Shown here in pieces: positions 1-5,240 of a stretch of DNA of 7,613 nt. Below the pieces are notes generated by a model. The model was not told the DNA's origin, did no database searches, and saw nothing but the letters and a program-made list of their open reading frames with translations. Source of the stretch: Lutispora sp. (lineage in GTDB: Bacteria > Bacillota > Clostridia > Lutisporales > Lutisporaceae); the NCBI GenBank assembly GCA_030834765.1, contig JAUQXG010000501.1:1-7613 (forward strand), in the 5' to 3' direction. How positions within the stretch are numbered: position 1 is the first letter of the stretch; every line of letters begins with the position of its first letter. Made by a program: the position numbers and the translations under genes.

Positions 1-8
1 GGAGATCA

Positions 9-1163
9 ATGAAAATCATGAAACGGGTACTTCTTTTGATGATATTAATTTTGAATTGTATCTTGGTTTCAGCTTGCTGGAATTATAGAGAAGTTGAGCA
101 GATGGCAATCGTAATGGGCATGGCAGTTGATAAGGTGAACGGAGATCAGTTTCGGGTGACAGCAGAAGTCATAAACCCTAGAGGAGGCCAAGAACAAAAC
201 AAACAGGAGTCAGTGACAATAGAAGCAACAGGAGATACAGTATTCCATGCTGTCAGACATTTGATAGCCTCAGTGGGAAGAAGACTGTATTGGAGTCATT
301 CAAAAGTAGTAATAGTAAGTCATGAAATCGCAGCTACAGATATACTATCCGTACTTGATTGGGTATCGAGAGATCAGGAGACAAGAGAGGATATGTGGCT
401 TGTAGTATCTGAGGAAGCTACTGCAGGCGAAATTTTAAAAGGTCAATCAAAGCTGGAAAGCAGCATTTGTTTGCAGCTTGATTCAGTATTCAGGGCACAA
501 AAGACCTTGCCTCGATTTCCTAAGAAAAAAATTTATGAATTTGTTAATGAAATGAGCAGCGTGACGATAAACCCTTCCCTACCTTCACTCAAAGTATCAA
601 AGCAAGGAAATGAAGTTGACATCATCGTTTTGGATACAGTGTTGTTTAAGCAGGATAAAATGGTGGGCATACTAGGCCAGGATGAAACCAAAACATTATT
701 ATTTATTGAAAATTTAATAGAGGGTGGTTTATATATCGTTAAAGATCTTGGCGATGAAAAAACAATTGTAACCTTAGAAATATTTGGAAATAGAACAACT
801 GTAAAACCTATTGTGGTAAATGACAATATCATAATGAAAATTGATATAAAGCCTGAAGTTTCCATAGCTGAAATAAGCACGACAATGGATGTAATAAGCA
901 AAGAAGGACAAGCGCGGCTAAAAGAGGCAGCCAAGAGGCAGCTGGAGAATGACGTGAAGAAATTGATAGAAAAGGTACAAAAAGAATATAAAAGCGATGT
1001 GTTTGGTTTTGGAAAGCATGTAAAAGACAAGGAACCAAAGTTGTGGAGAAAAATAGAGGATAAATGGGAAGATATCTTTGTAAAGGTTGAAACAGAAATA
1101 AATGTAGATTTTTATATAAAAGGCAGTGCTACACTAAAAAAACCATTAAAGGTAGATGATTAA
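9..1163 (+). CDS. gerAC: Ger(x)C-family spore germination lipoprotein (GerAC-type receptor subunit)
   Basis: The C subunit of a GerA-type germinant receptor is a lipoprotein on the outer face of the spore inner membrane that acts with the A and B subunits in germinant sensing. The sequence shows a signal peptide (residues 4-20) ending in a VSAC lipobox with the lipidated Cys at 23. It is followed by the family hallmark CWNYREVEQMAIVMG. A middle block RRLYWSHSKVVIVSHE lies at residues 91-106. The C-terminal block has GFGKHV near 333-338 and a PKLWRKIEDKWEDIF stretch near 343-357, also typical. At 384 residues it is full length for the family. GGAG at 1-4 lies 4 nt before the chosen ATG; a second ATG at 18 would remove only three residues. 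The gene overlaps the next by 8 bp. The symbol is by family; which receptor paralogue this is cannot be decided here. Confidence 0.94.
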   Translation: MKIMKRVLLLMILILNCILVSACWNYREVEQMAIVMGMAVDKVNGDQFRVTAEVINPRGGQEQNKQESVTIEATGDTVFHAVRHLIASVGRRLYWSHSKVVIVSHEIAATDILSVLDWVSRDQETREDMWLVVSEEATAGEILKGQSKLESSICLQLDSVFRAQKTLPRFPKKKIYEFVNEMSSVTINPSLPSLKVSKQGNEVDIIVLDTVLFKQDKMVGILGQDETKTLLFIENLIEGGLYIVKDLGDEKTIVTLEIFGNRTTVKPIVVNDNIIMKIDIKPEVSIAEISTTMDVISKEGQARLKEAAKRQLENDVKKLIEKVQKEYKSDVFGFGKHVKDKEPKLWRKIEDKWEDIFVKVETEINVDFYIKGSATLKKPLKVDD

Positions 1164-1383
1164 TATTATTATTAACATTATTGTTATCATATCAGCTTAT
1201 ATTCTGATTGGGGTAATAGAATGGTATCCTATGTTAAAAAAAAAGGAGAACGGTATTTTTGTATATGGCTTTTTATTTTTAGGTTCTTTTGTTATTAGCT
1301 TACTTTTAGGCATGAAAATAAAAGTTCCTAATCCGGCAAAAGGAATAGAAGCCATTTTATCGATGCTTCTTGGATGGAGGTAA
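1156..1383 (+). CDS. Small two-helix membrane protein, probable D subunit of the germinant receptor operon
   Basis: This 75-residue protein has two predicted membrane helices, at about residues 2-21 and 33-52, joined by a short loop containing KKKEN. The tail is amphipathic, KVPNPAKGIEAILSMLLGW. Known gerA-type operons of Bacillus and relatives often carry a small D gene of about 75 codons encoding just two transmembrane segments and modulating receptor function. Size, topology and position between the C and B genes all fit that group. I assign it by context and topology, since the primary sequence has few diagnostic residues. The start overlaps the gerAC-type gene by 8 bp with only a weak AAAGG 3 nt upstream, which suggests translational coupling. 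The stop lies inside the leader of the following gene. An uninterrupted run of nine A at 1236-1244 encodes part of the Lys loop. Confidence 0.75.
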   Translation: MINIIINIIVIISAYILIGVIEWYPMLKKKENGIFVYGFLFLGSFVISLLLGMKIKVPNPAKGIEAILSMLLGWR

Positions 1384-1391
1384 AGAATTTG
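1376..1391 (+). promoter_or_regulatory. Ribosome binding site that favours a TTG start for the GerAB-type gene
   Basis: GGAGG at 1376-1380 is followed by an 8-nt spacer and TTG at 1389. The in-frame ATG at 1374 has no purine-rich Shine-Dalgarno ahead of it and itself overlaps this GGAGG. The TTG is therefore the better supported start. The site sits across the stop codon of the small upstream gene, so the two are likely translationally coupled. Confidence 0.7.
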
Positions 1392-2483
1392 AGTAAAGAA
1401 GTTATTTCAGACAAACAAGCTGCGACTCTTGTAACTGTGTTTTTAATAGGAAGCACCCTTATTCTTGGTACAGCAGCTCAAGCAGAAAATGATATGTGGA
1501 TAAGTATCATATTAGGCGTAATCATAACAATCCCAATATATCTCATCTACTCTAGGATTCTTTCTCTTTTTCCTGAAAAAGATATTTTCGAAATATCGGA
1601 ACAGGTTTTAGGAAAACTAATGGGTAAGGCTATGGGGCTTCTACATATTTGGTTTGCCTTTCACCTTGGGGCTTTAGTACTTAGAAATTACGGGGAGTTT
1701 ATAAATGTTTTGGCCCTTACTGCGACACCTATCATAATGCCAATGGCTATGTTTATATTTATTTGTATATGGGGGGTGAAACTAGGCATTGAGGTTTTGG
1801 GACGCTGGGCTGAATTATTTGCATTAGTTTTGTTTGGGCTGCTTATCATATTTGCTTTCCTTGTTATACCTGAGATGAAGCTTGAAAATATCATACCTGT
1901 TTTATATAATGGTATAGCTCCTGTTATAGATGGAGCTTTCTCTGCATTTGCATTTCCCTTTGGTGAGGCTGTGGTGTTTTTGAGTGTATTTGGGTCCCTA
2001 AAGAATAGCAAATCTGCATATAAAGTTTATTTCTCAGGGCTTCTTATAAGTGGGGTTACAATAATGTATGTTTTAATAAGAAATGTAGCGGTTCTAGGGT
2101 CTAATCAACTAAAACTTCTTTATTTTCCATCTTATGCAGCGATAGCAAGGATAGATATAGGGACCTTTTTACAGAGGCTTGAGATTGTAGTAGCCATCAT
2201 ATTCTTAATAGCAGTATTTATAAAAATATGCATATGCTTATTAGCAGCATGTATTGGCATTACAAAAATATTTAAATTAAAGGACTACAGAAAAATCGTA
2301 ACACCCATAGGACTTCTTATGCTGAATTTATCTTATTTAGTCTATGATAGTACAATGGAGATGTTTGACTGGGTAACTAATTTCTGGTTATATTATGCCT
2401 TCCCATTCCAAGTGATATTGCCCATCATCATATGGATTGCATGTGAATGGCAATCACGAAAGACAAAGACAAAGATGTCCTAG
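1389..2483 (+). CDS. gerAB: GerAB/spore permease-family germinant receptor B subunit
   Basis: The B subunit of the germinant receptor is a polytopic inner spore membrane protein of the amino acid permease (APC) superfamily and is thought to bind the small-molecule germinant. The 364-residue protein (369 if started at the ATG at 1374) begins SKEVISDKQAATLV, the usual GerAB opening with ISDKQ just before helix 1. About ten hydrophobic helices can be drawn, near 13-32, 36-57, 82-100, 112-132, 143-162, 183-203, 215-234, 265-289, 303-322 and 337-353. The family-typical FPFGE lies at 189-193 in the sixth helix. Length and topology are normal, with no break. The germinant cannot be read from sequence alone. 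It is the last gene of the operon, and its final codons lie within a terminator-like hairpin shared with convergent corA. Confidence 0.94.
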   Translation: MSKEVISDKQAATLVTVFLIGSTLILGTAAQAENDMWISIILGVIITIPIYLIYSRILSLFPEKDIFEISEQVLGKLMGKAMGLLHIWFAFHLGALVLRNYGEFINVLALTATPIIMPMAMFIFICIWGVKLGIEVLGRWAELFALVLFGLLIIFAFLVIPEMKLENIIPVLYNGIAPVIDGAFSAFAFPFGEAVVFLSVFGSLKNSKSAYKVYFSGLLISGVTIMYVLIRNVAVLGSNQLKLLYFPSYAAIARIDIGTFLQRLEIVVAIIFLIAVFIKICICLLAACIGITKIFKLKDYRKIVTPIGLLMLNLSYLVYDSTMEMFDWVTNFWLYYAFPFQVILPIIIWIACEWQSRKTKTKMS

Positions 2484-2507
2484 TGACACCAGTCACTAGA
2501 ACATCTT
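2472..2507. terminator. Bidirectional hairpin shared by the convergent ends of the GerAB-type gene and corA
   Basis: Arms of 16 nt, 2472-2487 and 2492-2507, flank the 4-nt loop ACCA. There is one mismatch, C-A in + strand RNA, which becomes a G-U wobble in - strand RNA, so the stem is slightly better for corA transcripts. On the - strand the tail is T-rich with repeated TTTG/TCTTT; on the + strand it is only moderately T-rich. Both TAG stops (2481-2483 +, 2496-2498 -) lie inside the arms. Confidence 0.75.
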
Positions 2508-3437
2508 CCTCTTTGCCATAAATATCGCTGCGATGCCGCATATTCCAAAGGATATTCCGAATATGATTGGAAGAGCAAATGGATTTTGCGAAATAGATGC
2601 TGGCATTGGTACATTCATTCCAAAGAAACTTGCTATCATGGTTGGAATGGAAAGCACAATTGTTATGGAAGCCAAAAACTTCATTACGGTATTCACGTTG
2701 TTGGAAATAACAGAAGCAAAAGCATCCATTGTTCCGCTCAATACATTGCTATATATTTTAGCCATTTCCATGGCCTGTTTATTTTCTATGATTACATCCT
2801 CCAAAAGATCTTGATCCTCTGGATATTGCTTTATATACTCTGCACGAAGCATTTTTTCCAAAACAGACTCATTGGCTTTCAGTGAAGTAGAGAAGTAAAC
2901 AAGACTTTTCTCCAGAGCCAAAAGCTGTATCAATTCTTTGTTTTTCATGGACTTGTGCAATTCTGCTTCGATTACATTGGTTTGTTTATCGATTTGTCTA
3001 AGATACTGCAAAAATCTAGTTGCATTTTTAAAAAGTATTTGAAGGATAAAGCGACTTTTTTTATAAGTAAAAAAAGTCTTCACTTTATTATCAATAAAAT
3101 CCCTTGTTACTGAAGTTTCTCTTAAGCATACTGTTGTGATGCTTTTATGATTGAGAATAATACCCAGTGGTATGGTCATATAAACGCTAGGCGTGCTATC
3201 TGTATCTACAAAAGGAACGTCGACGACGATGAGGGTATAATTGTCCTCATACTCAATTCTTGAGGTTTCCTCTTCATCTAAGGCTGCCTTTAATGCATCG
3301 ATCTCAAGCTCTAGACCTTCACTGGCTTTTAATGTTTCTTCTTCAGAAGGGTTCACAAGATTAACCCATACACCTTCTTCAAAGTGATCCAGGATCTCTA
3401 GGCTGCCATCTATTGATTTGTATATTTCTATCATCAT
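2496..3437 (-). CDS. corA: CorA-family magnesium/divalent cation transporter
   Basis: CorA forms a homopentameric membrane channel that takes up Mg2+ (some members carry Co2+, Ni2+ or Zn2+) and is gated by intracellular Mg2+. The 313-residue protein has the large soluble N-terminal domain, with WVNLVNPSEEE near 24-34. A long helical region spans about 120-250, and two C-terminal helices lie at about 253-272 and 287-307. The signature GMN sits at 273-275, directly after helix one, in the context FFGMNVPMP; a short basic C-terminus KRKMF follows. All of this is canonical. The start at 3437 is followed by a second ATG codon and preceded only by a weak GCGGGT-type Shine-Dalgarno; an in-frame TGA a few codons upstream excludes a longer form. 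Ion specificity cannot be told from sequence. Confidence 0.95.
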   Translation of the reverse strand: MMIEIYKSIDGSLEILDHFEEGVWVNLVNPSEEETLKASEGLELEIDALKAALDEEETSRIEYEDNYTLIVVDVPFVDTDSTPSVYMTIPLGIILNHKSITTVCLRETSVTRDFIDNKVKTFFTYKKSRFILQILFKNATRFLQYLRQIDKQTNVIEAELHKSMKNKELIQLLALEKSLVYFSTSLKANESVLEKMLRAEYIKQYPEDQDLLEDVIIENKQAMEMAKIYSNVLSGTMDAFASVISNNVNTVMKFLASITIVLSIPTMIASFFGMNVPMPASISQNPFALPIIFGISFGICGIAAIFMAKRKMF

Positions 3438-3456
3438 TATTACCCGCTTTCAAAAT

Positions 3457-3484
3457 ATTTGGAGAATGCGAAATGCATTCAAAT
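3457..3484 (-). promoter_or_regulatory. Stem-loop in the corA leader
   Basis: GAATGC (3464-3469) and GCATTC (3475-3480) form a perfect 6-bp stem around a 5-nt loop. After a 3-nt bulge at 3461-3463 the stem resumes for 4 bp, pairing 3457-3460 with 3481-3484. It lies between the end of the short leader frame and the corA start codon, 19 nt upstream of that start. No U-run follows, so it is not a standard terminator. It could instead affect ribosome access or be a protein-binding dyad. Confidence 0.45.
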
Positions 3485-3494
3485 GATATATTTC

Positions 3495-3521
3495 TTAAAT
3501 TCCCAGGCCCTGCATCCACAT
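3495..3521 (-). CDS. Possible 8-codon leader peptide upstream of corA
   Basis: On the - strand GGAGG (3532-3528) stands 6 nt before an ATG at 3521. The frame reads MWMQGLGI and stops at TAA (3497-3495). The ribosome binding site is far better than that of corA itself, 57 nt further downstream. The frame lies within the leader expected from the promoter at 3577-3605. Its stop is 10 nt before the leader stem-loop, so a terminating ribosome would touch that structure. The peptide matches nothing I know. It may act through being translated, as an attenuator, rather than as a product; it may also be chance or a relic. Confidence 0.4.
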   Translation of the reverse strand: MWMQGLGI

Positions 3522-3576
3522 TAACCACCTCCATAATTTGAAATAGAATAATCAACGATTTATGTTATCCTATTTA

Positions 3577-3605
3577 ATAGTAGCATAAAAAAAGTCTGGA
3601 ATCAA
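3577..3605 (-). promoter_or_regulatory. corA: Candidate sigma-A promoter for corA
   Basis: On the - strand TTGATT (3605-3600) and TACTAT (3582-3577) are separated by 17 nt. A TGC triplet directly precedes the -10, making an extended -10 element. Each hexamer matches the consensus at 4 of 6 positions. Transcription would start near 3570, giving a leader of about 130 nt before corA that contains the short frame and the stem-loop. Confidence 0.5.
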
Positions 3606-3630
3606 GGCAAAATCCTTTAAAAAACACTAA

Positions 3631-3661
3631 AAACATTCAATATATAACATTGGGAATGTTT
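3631..3661. promoter_or_regulatory. Operator-like dyad cluster between the divergent corA and orr-like genes
   Basis: AACATT (3646-3651) and AATGTT (3655-3660) form a perfect dyad with a 3-nt centre. A further copy, AAACATTC (3631-3638), is the exact reverse complement of GAATGTTT (3654-3661). The result is three half-sites in 31 bases, with the two direct copies of AACATT 14 nt apart. The cluster lies upstream of the corA promoter and about 100 nt upstream of the promoter proposed for the racemase. It matches no regulator consensus I can name, such as PerR or Zur boxes. Confidence 0.4.
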
Positions 3662-3742
3662 AGCTTCCTATATATTAGATTAAATAGCTTTTACGCAATA
3701 AATCTTTTATCTAAAAGTATCAAAGTCATAGAAGATGTTTCC

Positions 3743-3770
3743 TTTAATTTTAAGAAAATTGTGATATAAT
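3743..3770 (+). promoter_or_regulatory. Candidate extended -10 promoter for the racemase operon
   Basis: A perfect TATAAT at 3765-3770 is preceded by TGA, giving an extended -10. The -35 region is poor: TTTAAT at 3743-3748, 16 nt away, is the best candidate. The start would fall near 3777, giving a leader of about 30 nt ending in AGGAGG at 3796-3801, 7 nt before the ATG. The rest of the 371-base gap between corA and this gene shows only AT-rich sequence and the elements listed separately. Confidence 0.55.
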
Positions 3771-3808
3771 AATGATATAAGTTTGTAATCTGGGCAGGAG
3801 GGACTTGT

Positions 3809-4888
3809 ATGAATGCACCGTTTATAGAGATTCATCTAGAAAAATTAAAAAAAAATGCCGCAAAATTAAAACAGCAATGTGATAAAAATGGTATTGAAAT
3901 TGCATTCGTCACGAAAGGGTTTTGTGCAGATATTCAGGTCATAAAGGCTGTAGAGCAAATGGGGATAAAGCTTTTTGCCGACTCTCGAATGAAAAATATT
4001 GAAAGAGTAAAGACGGAACTAGGGCAAGGAGCAAATGATATAAAATACCTGCTCATTAGAATACCGATGATAAGTGAAGTAGAATCAGTTGTGAAGTATG
4101 CAGATATGAGTGTCCAATCCCAACTGGAAGTAATAAAGGCCATATCCGAAGAAGCCTTGAAGCAAAACAAAATTCATAAAATAATATTGATGATTGATGT
4201 AGGCGATCTTCGAGAAGGAGTCTTGCCTGAAGAAGCAATAAAAGCGGCTGAAGAGATAAAGAATCTAAAGGGAGTTGAACTCATAGGAGTAGGCACCAAT
4301 GTAGGCTGCTACGGAAGTATAAAGCCATCTGTAGAAAATACAATGATTTTAGTCCACATAAAGGAAAAGATAAATAATCAATTGGAACTTTCTCTCAATA
4401 CCATATCTGGAGGCTCAACTTGTACTTTGGCACTGATGGAGCAAGGAAAGCTCCATAAAGATATCAACCAGCTTAGAATAGGGGAAGCAATCTTATTTGG
4501 AGAGGACAGTACCAATGGAAGATTTTTAGAAGGCTTTGAAAATGACTGCTTTGTTTTGAATGCAGAGGTAGTAGAGCTTAAAGATAAACCTTCCATGCCA
4601 ATAGGTGACATGGGATTTGATGCTTTTGGACAAGCTCCTGTGTATATTGATAAAGGGTTTATGAAAAGAGCTATTTTAGCCATTGGAAAGCAAGATGTGA
4701 GGGTAGATGCATTAACACCGCTGACAGAAGGAATAGAGATTCTGGGAGCTAGCAGCGATCACATGATTTTGGATGTAACAAATAGTACAGAAGAAATTTA
4801 TGTAGGAAAAAGGATATCTTTCAGATGCGCTTATACTGCGGTTCTGTCTGCTATGACTTCACAATATGTCGAAGTAGTATATAAATAA
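3809..4888 (+). CDS. orr: Ornithine/alanine racemase-family PLP enzyme (orr-like)
   Basis: This is a fold-type III (alanine racemase N-terminal barrel) pyridoxal phosphate enzyme. Clostridial ornithine racemase interconverts L- and D-ornithine as the first step of oxidative ornithine fermentation. The 359 residues match that subfamily along their length as I remember it. The PLP lysine is K36 in FVTKGFCAD. Other landmarks are ADSR at 57-60, LLIRIPMISEVESVVKYAD at 81-99, GDLREG at 132-137, the phosphate-loop-like SGGST at 200-204, LRIGEA at 222-227, PIGDMGFDAFG at 264-274 and GASSDH at 313-318. The ribosome binding site AGGAGG is ideal and fixes the start. No other ornithine-pathway genes (oraS/oraE, ord, ortAB) are in view, so substrate could be ornithine, alanine or another amino acid. 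The next gene follows after 15 nt. Confidence 0.88.
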   Translation: MNAPFIEIHLEKLKKNAAKLKQQCDKNGIEIAFVTKGFCADIQVIKAVEQMGIKLFADSRMKNIERVKTELGQGANDIKYLLIRIPMISEVESVVKYADMSVQSQLEVIKAISEEALKQNKIHKIILMIDVGDLREGVLPEEAIKAAEEIKNLKGVELIGVGTNVGCYGSIKPSVENTMILVHIKEKINNQLELSLNTISGGSTCTLALMEQGKLHKDINQLRIGEAILFGEDSTNGRFLEGFENDCFVLNAEVVELKDKPSMPIGDMGFDAFGQAPVYIDKGFMKRAILAIGKQDVRVDALTPLTEGIEILGASSDHMILDVTNSTEEIYVGKRISFRCAYTAVLSAMTSQYVEVVYK

Positions 4889-4890
4889 AC

Positions 4891-4906
4891 GGAGGCGTGT
4901 AAATTG
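4891..4906 (+). promoter_or_regulatory. Ribosome binding site deciding a TTG start
   Basis: GGAGG at 4891-4895 lies 8 nt before TTG at 4904. The first in-frame ATG at 4925 has no comparable site, so the TTG start is preferred. The site begins 2 nt after the racemase stop codon. Confidence 0.7.
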
Positions 4907-5188
4907 GATAAACTGCTAAAAAGCATGAAAACAAATATGCAGGGAAAATACTCAATATTTGAATTTGCTACAATTATATTTTTTGTGGCAGCCACAATTT
5001 TTTATCTTTTAGGCGTTGATGTAAATTGGAACCTAGTAATGATGGCGGGTATCATAATCTTAATAGTAGACTTTGTTCAATTGGGAAGGAAAAGAAAAAA
5101 ACTAAAGAAAACCGTGAGTCATATGTCAAAAAAAGATAGGGATAAATTAATAAAAATAGAACAAGAAGCTCTAAAAAAGAAAAAATAA
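4904..5188 (+). CDS. Small two-helix membrane protein with lysine-rich tail, unknown function
   Basis: I do not recognise this 94-residue protein. It has a short basic N-terminus, helix one at about 18-37 (FEFATIIFFVAATIFYLLG), a short polar turn, and helix two at about 43-60. About 34 highly charged residues with many Lys follow, including RKRKKLKK and a final KKKK. The tail reads as amphipathic helix and is presumably cytoplasmic by the positive-inside rule. It starts 15 nt after the racemase stop with its own strong ribosome binding site, so the two are almost certainly cotranscribed. A role as a membrane partner of the racemase or as an unrelated passenger cannot be told apart here. Coding status rests on the ribosome binding site, operon position and clear membrane topology. 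Confidence 0.72.
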   Translation: MDKLLKSMKTNMQGKYSIFEFATIIFFVAATIFYLLGVDVNWNLVMMAGIIILIVDFVQLGRKRKKLKKTVSHMSKKDRDKLIKIEQEALKKKK

Positions 5189-5200
5189 AATCATCTATAC

Positions 5201-5233
5201 GTAAAGTCTCTCTATAATAAGGGAGACTTTTAC
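5201..5233. terminator. Hairpin between the convergent small membrane protein gene and the large lipoprotein gene
   Basis: AAAGTCTC (5203-5210) pairs perfectly with GAGACTTT (5223-5230). The stem extends inward by a T-G wobble, C-G and T-A, leaving a 6-nt ATAATA loop. Outer GT/AC can also pair past a one-base bulge. It starts 13 nt after the + strand stop at 5188 and 8 nt beyond the - strand stop at 5241. Only a short T-run follows on the + strand. On the - strand the T-rich tail begins about 10 nt after the stem, so termination strength is uncertain. Confidence 0.55.
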
Positions 5234-5240
5234 ATTCCTC

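Noticed and set aside
533..1030. Long open frame antisense to the GerC-family gene
   Set aside because: It is an overlap shadow of a well-supported gene. The translation is Ser/Phe/Ile-rich with no recognisable motif.
2533..2885. Open frames antisense to corA
   Set aside because: They lie opposite the conserved C-terminal CorA helices, and their translations have no domain-like features.
3438..3519. Longer corA with a start at GTG 3519, which has GGAGG nearby and an open frame running into corA
   Set aside because: That frame enters corA out of register. The corA frame itself meets an in-frame TGA just upstream of 3437, and the product's N-terminus is already typical of CorA.
3438..3575. 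M-box Mg2+ riboswitch upstream of corA
   Set aside because: I see none of the conserved M-box loops, and no terminator stem with a U-run before the start codon.
3704..3717. Dyad CTTTTA-TC-TAAAAG
   Set aside because: It is short and purely AT-driven in AT-rich intergenic DNA, and is not well placed relative to either promoter.
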